Counted from the stretch's first letter, positions 49,001 to 60,425 are shown. The stretch: DNA of 64,000 nucleotides from Sipunculus nudus (GCA_026874595.1 CM049314.1:9914729-9978728); one strand, 5' to 3'. Numbers and translations: made by a program. Notes: generated by a model not told the origin, from the letters alone.

Positions 49001-49295
49001 AATATAATTCTATGCGATTAAATTTTGAGGAAATTTTTTTTTTTCATTTTATATTTCAGCTCTGTACGGTAGTACATTTTCCGAGGAGCCGGAAGCAGCG
49101 TTCGCCAACTACCGGATGTTTGAATCGATCGGATTCATCGTGGCCTTCGCGTACAGCAGTGAGCTCTGTACGTTCACCAAGATCGTATTACAGACCTCAA
49201 TGCTTTTCCTCGGGATATGTGGATACTTCGCTACTGAATACAAAGTCCGGAGGCTTAGATCGTCAGGCGGTTTATTTTCTCGTGTAAAACAATAG
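44839..49295 (+). CDS. UNC93A-like: Locus E: UNC93-like (UNC93A homologue), complete, 502 residues
   Basis: Exons 44839-45433, 46225-46385, 47320-47568, 47843-47978, 48500-48631 and 49060-49295 (TAG). The joined frame is open for 502 codons. The start MSRKSREN is chosen because the same ATG with the same context (ACAAAATGAGC) is kept in locus H, whereas the upstream in-frame ATG at 44779 is not supported there. The tail 1-55 ends in KRKAKRR. TM1-TM5 lie in exon 1 (GGPLWTAQ, RFFGIFYMIVQM). Exon 2 has CGIKDCP with sequons NGT and NVT; TM6-TM7 are in exon 3, TM8 in exon 4, and TM9-TM10 with WGFSDAVWQTQIN in exon 5. The C-terminus is CGYFATEYKVRRLRSSG followed by a short tail. About 1.1 kb of upstream sequence is shared with locus H and presumably holds the common promoter. 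Confidence 0.93.
46008..46044. repeat. (GA)n microsatellite in intron 1 of locus E
   Basis: AGAGAG with a G-run inside; preceded by (TTA)n and (TA)n. Locus H intron 1 has the same tract at 63325-63352. Confidence 0.92.
46225..46385 (+). CDS. UNC93A-like: Locus E exon 2: glycosylated loop
   Basis: Acceptor GTCTTTTAG, donor GTATAA. It encodes ASIFGSIISSTALDQPVNGT, then CGIKDCPENNVTN. 161 nt as in A and B. Confidence 0.92.
47320..47568 (+). CDS. UNC93A-like: Locus E exon 3: TM6, loop, TM7
   Basis: 249 nt between ACACGCAG and GTAGTT. It encodes VWTMVGVFMAVATAAVIIIS, then IRHWRHLAQVLLIPLTMYCG and ends YFNVEWTK. Confidence 0.92.
47843..47978 (+). CDS. UNC93A-like: Locus E exon 4: TM8
   Basis: 136 nt between TATTTCAG and GTAAGA. 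It encodes SYISCSLGIWMVGFATLPFG and ends RIPIFLAG. Confidence 0.92.
48500..48631 (+). CDS. UNC93A-like: Locus E exon 5: TM9-TM10
   Basis: 132 nt between CTTTTTTTAG and GTAAGG. It encodes MCMDLAIQTILYSWMPHPSQ, then VSACWGFSDAVWQTQIN. Confidence 0.92.
49060..49295 (+). CDS. UNC93A-like: Locus E exon 6: TM11-TM12 and C-terminus
   Basis: Acceptor TATATTTCAG. It encodes LYGSTFSEEPEAAFANYRMF, two membrane segments, then CGYFATEYKVRRLRSSG and TAG at 49293-49295. Confidence 0.92.
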
Positions 49296-50059
49296 ACAGT
49301 GACTCTACTGTTCTCCCAATACAGACTCCTACTCGCCACTAGATGGCGCTCGTTGAAAGAATTGCTTGTCTCACAGGGGTGTCAGTCGCAGGTTGAGCAA
49401 ATAGTAACAATCAGTAAGTCTGATGAATATATCAAAACTTAATGTAGCTGGTTGCCTCATTAGAACTGATTTATTATTATGCTAAACCAACCTAATCTAA
49501 ATATATATAATTTCAAAGAAATATATTTGAAATTTAAACCAAAGCAACTGTTTAGAGACGGGCATAATGGTTTCGAATACGGACATTGCAGACTCAAGTT
49601 GATTTTTTTCATTTGAATCTATTGAAATTTGAAATAACTATTTGTAATTGATAGGTGTTATAAAAATTAACACGCATGAACGCTTAATATGAATGCTTCA
49701 CGCAGTCTTATATTCCGATCGATACCCAAGTTTAATGTCGTAAAGTCATGATGTCAAATGAAATCCGTATGTACGTTTCATTTTGTTCCAATTGATCCTG
49801 TGTTGATCTAGGGAGCAGACAAAATGCGGTTTATACTGTGTAGTGTATTTGGTTATAGGCTATTAGAGTTATGATATTCATAATGTTTATTTAAATGTTA
49901 CCATTATACTTTTATACATCATGGACATTATCCAACAATTATTGATATGAGCTGAGCTTAGCTATATATAGTCAACAGATTTGTAATCTAAATTAACTGC
50001 TATGAGATGGCACAGAGGACCAATCTATGTTTCTGAGCTATGAAGACACAGTGTGCCAA
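49296..50059. other. 3' flank of locus E
   Basis: No coding sequence. 49990-50059 is part of a degenerate repeat of about 40 bp (CCAATCTAT...CTGAG words) that resumes at 53290-53430 on the other side of the 3.2 kb transposon. Confidence 0.5.
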
Positions 50060-51345
50060 GGGAGGGTATAATTCGCTGATCAGCGCGCTGATCAGCGGTC
50101 TGCAGTATAAAACGCTGATCAGCGCGCTGATCAGCCACCTTTAAATGACAGCATTCATTTGAGGCAAATTATCTCTCATACAGCAACCTCCGCCTATTTA
50201 GTGATTAAATATGATTAAAAGACACCTTTCCTATCAGTATTACGTATTTACAAACATATGCATATATTTTAATTGTGTTCATAATTATACAGGAAACGCA
50301 AGTTACCAGCCAGTGACTATTTCGCTGATCAGCGGCGCTGATTAGGAACCTTTCAATCCAAGCATTTATTTTAGACGAATTAGCCCCATATAACAACCTC
50401 CGACTATTGTGTGATTAAATATGATTTAAAGATATATATTGGCTAAATCAATGCTCTCAATGTATCATCAGTTTCAACACTGTTACAGACATGCGCGGTC
50501 CCGCATAATTTATTTAGAACAAAATATGGAAGGTTCACTTTTACGATGTATTGTATAATAAAAATATATATTTCAACCTTGTTAACTGCGTATTTTTAAT
50601 TTTAATGTGCTCCGATTATATCCTGAAGCAAAATAAAACTGCAACCCACAGAAGGTATAATCCAATAAATAGAAGGAAAAATTTTAGCAATCTTCCTCGG
50701 TCAATAAAAATGTTGGCGATAAAATAATTTTCTAATATATTTCTAAGTCATTTTATTTATTTCTTGAAATTATGCCTATTTCAACATATAACGGTGCTGA
50801 AGAAGGAGAACTATGTTGAATTTAAATAAATGAAATAATTGGCAAAATTATTACTTAAAGCATGCAGACTTCTTTTATAATAAATATTTAAAATGTTTTA
50901 TATTTTATAATACCTAACACATTGTTCCCTATAAAAACGATGAAGTTCTTAATAACAATGCCATTGTAGAATTTAGATATTACATCTATCCTGTTACCTT
51001 ATTGTTTCAACACCGTTCATCGACATTCACTACCGTTAAAAGGGGAAAAAAGGTCATGATTTTTTATAGTGTTGTAATTAAGTGTAATTACTTCTTCAAC
51101 CTTTCTAGTACTCAGTATATTTATGTTGATAGTGTATGCTGTTTTCCAAAACTATGAAAAGCATTCCTATATTCCAATCATTTTTGAGAAATATATAAGT
51201 AGGCCCTAACGATGTTAAAGCAATAGATATGCGGACATTTTTACACAGTTGTGGAAATGTCCTGTTGTAAAATGAAAAAAAAATAAATACCGATAATGAT
51301 ATTTTTGTGGAGTTATTCTTTGACGTTACTTCAACACACACACAT

Positions 51346-51395
<50 letters not shown>

Positions 51396-53287
51396 ATATA
51401 ATATATATAAGTGGGATTAAAACAGGAGTAATCTATCAATATCGTGTTAAAATCTATCAAATCATCTATATAATGATGTTGAAAAAAATTCTGACGACCC
51501 ACTTTTTAAATGTAAAAAAGGGAAATATAAGAGGGATGTAAAGAAACTTGTGAAAGTTTTTAAGGAACGATTATATTATACATGAAGAATGAAAGAATCC
51601 TTAGGCTACACGTACAGTTCTTAATAAAAATAAGAGGTTAATCAGTCTTTTAATGTGGCTATATACATTTAACATTCTTAATTTTTGATAAATTCAAATT
51701 TTATATACATTCATACTAAGTGCGTATCTCAGCTATTTATCTTACCTGGCCGGTGAACACCTTGTAAACTTATGTTACTTGACTAAACTTCTCCCAGTCA
51801 TGCTTTCGTTCAAGCAAGTTTATGGCACTTGTGGCACACAGCCACAACAGGTGAATTCGGCAACTGAGGTAACCATTTTTATTCTTCAGTAGCATCCAAA
51901 TGTATATAAAAAAAATGTCAATACATAAAAAGTGTCCTCAGTGCAGAGTGGCCAAAAAGGAATCTGTCCACACATGATTATACCCTGGCTTTTGTTCTCT
52001 CTCTCTCTCTCATTGGAATATAACCAATAACATCACCCCATTCACTCCATTGGTCAGACGGGTAAGGTGAACTCAACCCACAATACAGGCCAATGAAATG
52101 AAGGGAGAGTTGGTTGATTATACCCTGACATATACAAGGTCTACATACAGTGTAATTATATGTTATTGTGATATCATCTATCTGTGTGTGCTCCTAGCTG
52201 ACTAAACATCACGGGACCCCCATTTTAGTGGTCACCCTGATGAGATAAACACCTTTACCCTCATGAGATTTACAGATTAGGACTTGGCCTGTACAAATAA
52301 GGGACCCAGTGACCAAGATAAGGGGATTATGCAATCAGTACCCAGGCATCATGGAACAAAGGCTTGTTATATATGTGTGATATGTCACAAGGTAACGCAG
52401 AGGTTTGAATGTATATGAAATATTAAATTAACAAAATCAGTAAAGTTATAATAAAAATTAAAATATTCATATTATTGAGAACAGCTGCAAATGAGAGAGA
52501 GAAGCCCGTTGAACTCACTTAGTGTGACATGAAATACCAAGAATATACAACCTATCATGCCAAATCTTACAACCTGACAACAAATTACTGCAGCGCCCCC
52601 TACTGTTAGCTAATATCTCCGTGTGGTCGGTTGGGCACTAATATTTTAAAGTTGTATGAAGTAATCTGGTATGGGCAATGTATTGGCCAACACTCGGTTT
52701 CACAGGATATAGGTAAAACAACTGAAAGCCTTCAATATTACCATTATAGAGAATCACGCGTGACAGGTGTCTTTGTCAAGAAGTACGTAAATCATTGCCG
52801 ATGAGCGTTTTCGCAGTTTGCTGATCAGCGAAATAGTAGGTGGTAGAAAGGTTTCATGCATAATTAGTAACACATTAAACGTGTTTTCTTATGTTTGTAA
52901 ATATTAAATACTTATAGAATATGTATCTTTAAATCACATTTAATAACATAAAAGTCGGAGGTTGTTATATGGGGCTAATTTGTCTAAAATAAATGTTTGG
53001 ATTGAAAGGTTCCTAATCAGCGCCGCTGATCAGCGAAATAGTTACTGGCTGGTAACTTGCGTTTCATGTATAATTATGAACACGATTAAAATATATGCAT
53101 ATGTTTGTAAATACGTAATACTGATCGGAAAGGTGTCTTTTAATCATATTTAATCACTAAATAGGCGGAGGTTGCTGTATGAGAGATAATTTGCCTCAAA
53201 TCAATGCTGTCATTTAAAGGTGGCTGATCAGCTTTTTTATACTGCAGACCGCTGATCAGCGCGCTGATCAGCGAATTATACCCTCCC
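50060..53287. mobile_element. Non-autonomous DNA transposon, 3228 bp, long palindrome-bearing inverted repeats, 9-bp target duplication
   Basis: Ends GGGAGGGTATAATTCGC and its exact inverse GCGAATTATACCCTCCC. GTGTGCCAA flanks it on both sides (50051-50059 and 53288-53296). Inverted repeats run about 385 bp (50060-50440 and 52910-53287). Each is built of sub-units bearing the palindrome GCTGATCAGC, ten intact copies in all: three palindrome clusters on the left, four on the right. No transposase frame inside. Long inverted repeats plus a 9-bp duplication resemble Mutator-like elements; Merlin-type (8-9 bp) is the alternative. The family is not one I recognise. Confidence 0.85.
51351..51407. 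repeat. (TA)n microsatellite inside the 3.2 kb transposon
   Basis: TA tract with AATAT interruptions, preceded by (CA)n. Confidence 0.92.
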
Positions 53288-53289
53288 GT

Positions 53290-53440
53290 GTGCCAATCTA
53301 TATCCACGGATCTGAGGTAGCACATAGTGCCAATCTATCTTTCTGATCTTTCATGGCTCAGAGAATCAATCTGTATTCACTAATCAGAAAAGGAACTGAG
53401 TACCAATCTACATTGACTGGTATGAGAATTGTACAAAGAG
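53290..53440. repeat. Degenerate tandem repeat of about 40 bp flanking the transposon
   Basis: GTGCCAATCTAT, GAATCAATCTGTAT and GTACCAATCTACAT recur about every 40-50 bp, continuing the pattern at 49995-50059. Confidence 0.55.
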
Positions 53441-53585
53441 AATTACAGGTTTACCTTGGTCACAGTTCTTGATTTTGTAATGATGACTTCTGCCTTCAGA
53501 CGATAGACTTGGTTCATAGAGAGGTTTAATCTGATACCAAGTCTGATAATCCCAACCATGTTAACCAATTCGTGGTAGTCGTGCG

Positions 53586-53919
53586 CAGGGGCGTCAATAT
53601 AGGGGGGGATTTGGCAAGGGGTGGATGGTCAATGTAATCATCCCGCCCCCCCCCCACTTTTCAGAGAATAATATTATAAAATTGCAAATGAAATATATTA
53701 ATAATTAGAATTAAAGACTTTGGATCCATTTACTAAAAAATGTTATATCTAAACCTTGCTTAGAATTAAAAAATAGCTTATTTTCTAATTCATTATAATT
53801 ATTTGAAATAAGATGAAATATATATATATTATAATAATTATATATATTTATATATATGTGTGTGTATATATATTATATATATACATATATATGGTTGAAT
53901 GTCACTCAGAGACGTTGAA

Positions 53920-53957
<38 letters not shown>

Positions 53958-54043
53958 GTCACCCCCCCCACCCCACCCCCCCACCCCCCCCCCCCACCCC
54001 CCCACCCCCCATCCCCACCCTTGAAGAAAAATTGACGCCACTG
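53586..54043. mobile_element. hAT-like MITE, 458 bp, exact 8-bp target duplication
   Basis: Ends CAGGGGCGTCAATATAGG and AAAAATTGACGCCACTG. GTCGTGCG occurs directly before (53578-53585) and directly after (54044-54051). The interior has TA tracts and long C-runs, no coding. Same family as 36095-36530, opposite orientation. CAG...CTG ends and 8-bp duplications are hAT hallmarks. Confidence 0.88.
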
Positions 54044-54257
54044 GTCGTGCGAATACGCAGCCAGGTTTTAAAAATTATTCTAATTTAATTAGTAAAACTT
54101 ACATGACTTCATGAGCTTTCGTACACTTTATACTTGATATTTAAATAAAATGATCGTGCAATATTAAATCCAACGCTTTGCTACACATAGATACATATTT
54201 TTAGAATCCATGACGGACAAACATATTTCCAATTTTAACAAATGCAGTGAATTGAAT

Positions 54258-54310
54258 AGCATTGTTCCCAGCCTGTCTTGCGCTACACATGGCCGGCTGG
54301 GAACCATGCT
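54258..54310. repeat. Imperfect inverted repeat (hairpin)
   Basis: AGCATTGTTCCCAGCC at 54258-54273 pairs with GGCTGGGAACCATGCT at 54295-54310, one mismatch, 21-nt loop. Outer bases partly extend the arms. Confidence 0.6.
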
Positions 54311-55898
54311 ATGAACTGAATGACTGATTTTTCGCCGTGTTCATACCTCGCCCTCATATCACAAATGGGTTGTTACATGCACCTTCATAACTCCATTAAT
54401 CTCCATAAATTCGTTTATCGCGAGTTACTCTTCAAACGTGATTTACTCAGTATCCACATACCCGAATCAGGGGGTGTAACCGGATGAAATTATGTAGTTC
54501 TAGGTTTGGAATGGCTTGAATTAATATCTAATGGTTTGACCAGGCATGTCAGTATCAACCCAGGGAACGACACGGATGCTAGATCAGGGGTGTAACTCGA
54601 TGAAATTACCTTTTTGCGGTATTTTGCCGAATTTTCACCATAACCTTCCCTTTCTAGATCAGACAAACTGTTCCTTCATGGCTTTAGTAACCTGCCTAAT
54701 CCCAAAATTTTGGATCTGCCCCCGCAACCTACTGACGACTTCACCCCTTCTGCAGTGGATAAACACTACAGCAGTTTTATATCTGCATCGTTTTAACCGC
54801 TGCTCTGTACAGCAATTTTCTCCGGGTTTCACCACCAGGGCTTCTACAGGGCAAAGATTTGTAATCAGACCGGTGTATCGCATTATGCCTCCAAATCTCA
54901 AACCAGCGACACACAGCTCTCACCGTTATGTTGCACGTTGAGATACCACGCTCTAATCGGCCTCATTACATTTCCTTGGCCCTGTGGCAGTCCCTTGATA
55001 TATCTAGCAGCGGTTAAAATGAAGGAGAGCTGGAACAACTGCAATATACAACCCCTACGGAGTGAAATAAATGACAAAAAATGTATTTTTTTTATTTGCC
55101 ATCTGTGCACTCACAAGTTCATCTATCACTAAAATAACTAGAGAACATGGTTCCTTCTCTTGTTGTCTCGGTTACGTGTAACCCCATTAAGCAAACCGTC
55201 AGTTTCTGACAAAAAGAGGCATGGCTGTATCTGTATTCATAATCTGGAAATCTGCCCTCGTCACAGTAAATTAAATGTACATTGCACCAGTATTGTTTAT
55301 AACTAGTTAAGTGCAGTAATGTGACAGGACAGTCTATGTTTGCTCTGCACACACCTTCAGGCGCGAATAAGGTCAAAGGCTGCTGACCCAATATCCACCA
55401 GCAACATCATATATAAAAGAATTTTCAATATTTATGGTATTGTACCTCCATAAAATAGTTTTCCTTGCGCGGATGTGTATTTTCGATTATAGACAACGGA
55501 TACAAGCCAGAGAACCTTGTGTCAGTAACTGTCAATAGGTGGCGCTACTTTTGGGGACATGTTAATTCCAGAGAAGCTTTTAATGTTGCTCCAATTGGGG
55601 TGGATTGGGGGCATAAAAAACATAAAAAGGGAAATAGAACAATTAAAACCGAACAATAGAGACAGATTTTGCATCATGGTGCTTTATAAACTACTACATT
55701 ATGTGCCATTACAGCCGTAAATCTTAAGTTTTTACACTATGGGAAAAGAATACCCCACATACCTTAAACCCTCAGTCTCTCAGACACCCGTATTCTCAGT
55801 TCTTGTAGCTTGAGTTTAGTTCATTCAATTACATTTGTATTAAAACGGAAATTAAACAACTACCAAGGACTAAAGACCCAAAGCTGTTACAACTGGAT
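54311..55898. other. Gene-free stretch upstream of relic F
   Basis: The longest open frame (54546-54941, +) has no recognisable family feature. GGGTGTAAC..GATGAAATTA occurs twice (54473 and 54586). No RNA gene seen. Confidence 0.45.
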
Positions 55899-56128
55899 TC
55901 ATTTTATATATTTTGCAGGTGCTGGAAGATCAAATAATGTTTCCTTCCGAACAATAACCTCTGTAGCGTAGTATTCAAGCATGCCCACAATAAGGACTGA
56001 CATCAACACATATGTCTTCACAAGGTTACAGATGTAAGCAAAACTTATGATGAATCCTAACGATTAAAAAAGCTTGTAATTGGAGAACGCTGGGTCGATC
56101 TCAGATGTAAAAACGCTTCCGTAAAAAG
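55899..56128 (-). pseudogene. Locus F: orphan UNC93-like last exon on the minus strand
   Basis: Read on the minus strand, TTTGCAG at the acceptor is followed by FYGSVFTSEIDPAFSNYKLF, one stop TAA (plus-strand 56064-56066) where the others have Glu, then SLGFIISFAYICNLVKTYVL, LEYYATEVIVRKE and TGA (55899-55901). The exon has the right phase (two bases before the first codon) and 76 codons with no frameshift, so it is a recent or slowly decaying relic. No exon 5 is seen on this strand before the G/H block starts at 56.59 kb. It is the only array member in opposite orientation. Confidence 0.8.
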
Positions 56129-56319
56129 CTGCAAATATAAAGGCTGTTTAAAGAAGAAAATAACCATATATGCAGTGTCAAATAACACGTCAGCAAATCG
56201 TGTAAGCAAGTAAGCGTTGCTTAATAAATCGATATTTGTGAACCACCATGAGTTCTAAAAGTTCTTATGCCGCAACAGGAGCCTGTTTCAGACTATACAT
56301 TTTATATTGAATTAGAGCA

Positions 56320-56595
56320 TTATGATATTTTGTATTCGATGACCTCGATGACCTTTGTGTCATCTACATCCACCATAGTCACCTTCCGCCTATGAATCCT
56401 GTTGTCCTGTTGATTCCGGGGAACAAGGTTACCATGTAAAATATGCATATGCAGTTTCTGAATCAAACCCAAAGTAAACATTATAAACCGTGGGAAGCTT
56501 ACATTAAAGAAAAAATCATATGTACCGCACGAGAGTGTAAAACCCTCCTTTTCTTGCCAGGGTTTCATTGATAGCTGATTTTGGCGGATGTGCAC
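56320..56595 (-). other. Unrecognised 91-codon open frame between relics F and G
   Basis: Minus-strand frame with a C-terminal HRRKVTMVDVDDTKV that faintly resembles UNC93 tails, but nothing upstream in it aligns with exon 5 or exon 6. Probably chance or a very old relic. Confidence 0.15.
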
Positions 56596-57567
56596 CAGCT
56601 CTGCTCTGAGCTTTCTACTGTGACATCACATCAAAGTAATGCAGAGACGCCGGCACAATAAGACAGTCCACAAGAAAGAGAAAACCAGGACCGAAGTCAG
56701 TCGGCTGACTTTAAAATGGGGAAGTGACGTATCAAAAAGAAAATCTTCTTATTCAGCGTAGTATTTTTTTTATCACATTCTAAGATCTGACCCAATTACA
56801 AAGTATTTTTCATCAGGATTAAGGCATTGGTACCATCAATCTGGCCATCAGTTTTGCCGCTTTTATTATTTCCTGTCTTTTCATAAAGAAGATCCTCATA
56901 AACAAACTTAGCTACAAAATTTATACCATCGGCTTTGTCATCTGGATTGTGGCAAACGGTCCCAGTGAATGGTGGCCCATGACGCCAGCTTCTATCATCA
57001 TCGGGCTGCGCGGAGCCCCGATTTTACCAATCAGGGACCATTCTTCACTAAATTCGCCATCAGGTGGTCTCAGTTGGTAAGGGAAACTCAAGAAGCAATC
57101 ATCAACAGGCTCTTTGGAATCTTCTTAATGGTTGGCCAGATGGTTGATAAAATCTTATAAACGCATTTCCTTTATTTTTTTACATTCAACTATTTCACAA
57201 AGTATAGTCATATATTCATATATGACGTAGGCTAATAATAATGAAATGGAATACCGGTAAGACCAAGTTCGAACAGATCATCGGTCCTTGGTTCATACTT
57301 CATATTTATTTGCCCGGAAAGCAAATATATTTGACATTGGCCTTGCTCTTGTCAATAAGAGGGATTAAGTGGTGGTTAAGTCATTGTAAGACAGGAGGGG
57401 TACGGTCGTGTAATAAACATTGTTTTTTTTTTTTGTCCAGAGCAGTGGCGGATCAAGAATTTCGAGAAGAGGGTGTATATTTGGTTGCTTTCTGATGCGT
57501 ATTATTACAACTGGGTTCTTATAATTTTGTTGGTTTTTTTTTCAATTTAATAAATATATATATTATA

Positions 57568-57605
<38 letters not shown>

Positions 57606-57617
57606 TTTGTATTATTA

Positions 57618-57648
<31 letters not shown>

Positions 57649-58054
57649 GTTACGTTTCAGTCTATCCAAAATTGCCTTAAAGATGCTTATGGGCATATAA
57701 GCAAGGTATAGGAAGGGGTGTCCCCCTCCCATGTTTGGTATATTTTTAAATATTTAATGTACATAACATATTCTAAGGCACCTGTTACAGAAATTCTTAG
57801 AATTATTTCCGCGGCCTACCCATACGAATTTCAGATTGTTTGAGTCTATTGGTTTAATTATCTGGTTTGTATATGGCTTGGACCTCTGCATGCTGGCGAA
57901 GGCGAAGACAGCTGTGCTGACGGCTTGGCTACAGCCAGGCGTGTGTGGATACCTAGCAACGGAAGTGATCGTCCGGAGAAAGAAAACGTTTGAGCAAGAA
58001 ACTGTTACCGTTACAACTGAGACCAACACAGTCTCCAATCAACACGGTTCATGA
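56594..58054 (+). pseudogene. Locus G: UNC93-like relic, exon 1 plus exon 6 (duplicate of D)
   Basis: The exon-1-like part runs 56594-57143, with a stop at 56820-56822 (TAA for the Glu of HQDEG), frameshifts around the PLWTAQ region and a destroyed donor (ATGG then TTGATA). The exon-6-like part, about 57811-58054, is open to its TGA: FESIGLIIWFVYGLDLCMLA, GYLATEVIVRRKKTFEQE and a threonine-rich tail. Exons 2-5 are absent, as in locus D. Confidence 0.82.
57560..57650. repeat. (ATT)n microsatellite, empty site for the 36.1 kb MITE
   Basis: Nearly continuous ATT followed by GTTACGTTTCAGTCT, the same right flank as 36541. Confidence 0.92.
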
Positions 58055-58059
58055 AGAAT

Positions 58060-60291
58060 GAATCAATAGATATGGCCTTGCACCAAGGGGCACGAAGGAC
58101 TTTTTAGGCTAATGACAAAGTAACTTTTCCTTTCTTATTGTAGGGGTATATGACACAAAGAATATAGATCTTTGAGACAATTCTGTCAATCAGTTGATAT
58201 ATTTTTCATATATTTGTCAATAGTCTTTCAACCATACTGATCATATTTCACAGCAAACCAGCTCATAATTGTTGTCATTCATGGTCTTTATGACTTTTTT
58301 TATGTACTGCTGAAGAGTCAGATGATCAAGATTTCCATGATAAATAAAAATGGTGTGAAGTAACTTAATTCCGCTCCAGCACTGGTGTATCTGCGGCACT
58401 TGGTATTTTTATGAACACGACATTTTTCGCACAACTTTGTGTTTTCCTGTTGGAACTAGACCTTTAATTCTTGAATTCCGTGATGGATGCAGCGTCTGCT
58501 CTCTGTTGGGTGATCAACTGGCCTGCGACTAAGTCCATTGACATTAGTCATTACTTTTGAGAATTAACTGATTACAAGTGTCTATTTAGTTTTTTCTACG
58601 TTTCCGCCCGTATGCTATATTTTAATATAATATAGTTCAAGTGTATAACAAATGAAATCAGAAACATGTCGACGAAAATGACATCTACACCTTTATTTTA
58701 TACCATGAGGTTCCTATTCTAAGATACCTTTTCATACATTTAATAGATTTATGCTAATGTAACTAATATTGCTTTAGTATGATATAAATTATTTATTTTT
58801 TTTACGAAAAGGCAAAGAGATTTGCCTGTAAACCATACTTTCAAACGAGATCGATCCATTTCGTTTAATCAAAATCGGTAGTAGGTATGCACACCCCACT
58901 TGAAGAACCCCTTGGTGTGCTTGAATTATGCAGACATCAAAGCAAGACACGTGCGCTGATTATCTCCATTATCTCCATGGCGGTCACAGGTCAGCGTTTT
59001 GGATATACATGTGTGGGATTAATGTCAAATGGTCCAGCATACAATGGCTATATAGAAGACAAAACAAACATTAAGCTTGTGCCTATGTTGGACAACTTTT
59101 TGAATACTTTTTTTTTTACAAAAACAGCGTGGCCGAAACATATTGCAATGTCCATCCTGTTAATCTATGTTAGGCTTTCACCTCAATTTGTATTCGGTAT
59201 TTAGTTGTGTGTCATTAACTGGAAGGAAGCAGACTTTGGATGGTTTTGATTAATCATCAAATTTATTCGTTTTAATAACTTATTATTGTGCTTCCATTTA
59301 CCAAATATTCTGCAAGCTGACAACCACTATTACTATTATACTTGTCTGGTTTTAACAGACAGATCAAACCAATACAGGTTAATTTACATTTCATAAAGTG
59401 AAAACAGACATGTTTGTGTCTCTATACTAAATCAACTAAAACGCTCTGTAGCTCTCTCTCACATACACACATACACTTGAGAATAGCCTATTTTCCGTTT
59501 ACGAAGAAATTAAACTAGTCATGAATGGTGCTTGCTGACTGTTTAATAGAAACGGTTCTGATTGGCTTTAGATCTATCCTTGAAAGTCAAATGGTAGCGT
59601 CTGTCGTTCAACATCCACCGTCTGTAAATATATATCGTAACAGCCGCTGCAGTTGTCACCATGACAATGAAAGAAGAGGACCAAATATCACGAGAACATT
59701 GATGATGATAATGCTTTGTGAATATTACCTGTTGGTGGCGCCATCTGTGTTTACCTATTTTCTGCTATCTGAAAAGCGATTTTCAACTTCTCCCTGAATA
59801 AGAGATTGAAAACGTAATGCTTCATTGTTGATGTCTTTGTTCACATGTTAAAAACAATGTCTAAAAGAATTTGATTGTTTTAAATGAAATCTTTGATCGA
59901 TTTCTAAAACAAGATAATGTGACGTGTTTGCAGATATCATGTAATGTCTGTTACCAGACAACTCAGGAACGGTGGCAGCCATGAAACGAAATGAAACAAA
60001 CATCAACGAAACCCATCACGTGAGCTTGAATGAGCGTCTTCCCTCTCCAGGAACATCTGTTTGGGTGCCATCCCGAGTCTTATAAGTATGGTTCAGTGTA
60101 TTAAGTTTTTTTCTATTTTTTTTCTAAAACTACAATATGTAGGTCTTCTGAACGACCTTGGAATTTTTTTCCATTGGTCAGCCGTCCACTAAGTTGACAG
60201 GTGACCCTCAATCAAATCCCGTGAACTCTGATGAGAGTCCTTCGTAAAAGTATAGTCATGATAAAATGTAAATTCCTTAATAAATCGCACA
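58060..60291. other. Non-coding DNA of duplicated block, copy 2
   Basis: Aligns piecewise with 37.25-43.37 kb. Contains the empty site of the 2.5 kb transposon (59476-59480) and lacks the minisatellite. No exon recognised. Confidence 0.5.
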
Positions 60292-60425
60292 GTGGCGGAT
60301 CCAGAAGTGGAGGGGGTATAGGGGACCTGGACCGCTGCCATTCTAAACCGGGGGATCTTTGTAGGGGTTTTCTCATTAGTCTTCCTGGGTTGGACCCTCC
60401 CTTTCAACACTCCAGGATTCCGCCT
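60292..60425. mobile_element. Short DNA-transposon remnant with both ends
   Basis: Left CAGTGGCGGATCCAGAAG, right CTCCAGGATTCCGCCTAT, about 134 bp. Same termini as the elements at 508 and 40255. Present in both duplicated blocks, so it inserted before the duplication. Confidence 0.55.

Noticed and set aside
50072-53275. Regularly spaced GCTGATCAGC palindromes taken at first for a CRISPR-like array
   Set aside because: They are the sub-units of the transposon's inverted repeats in opposite orientations, without uniform spacers, in animal DNA.
54546-54941. Plus-strand 131-codon open frame
   Set aside because: No recognisable domain, an overlapping minus-strand frame of similar length, no splice context.
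56320-56595. Exon 5 or a second exon 6 of the minus-strand UNC93 relic
   Set aside because: Only the extreme C-terminal residues faintly resemble UNC93 tails; no WQTQ, WMPHP or FANY motif is present.
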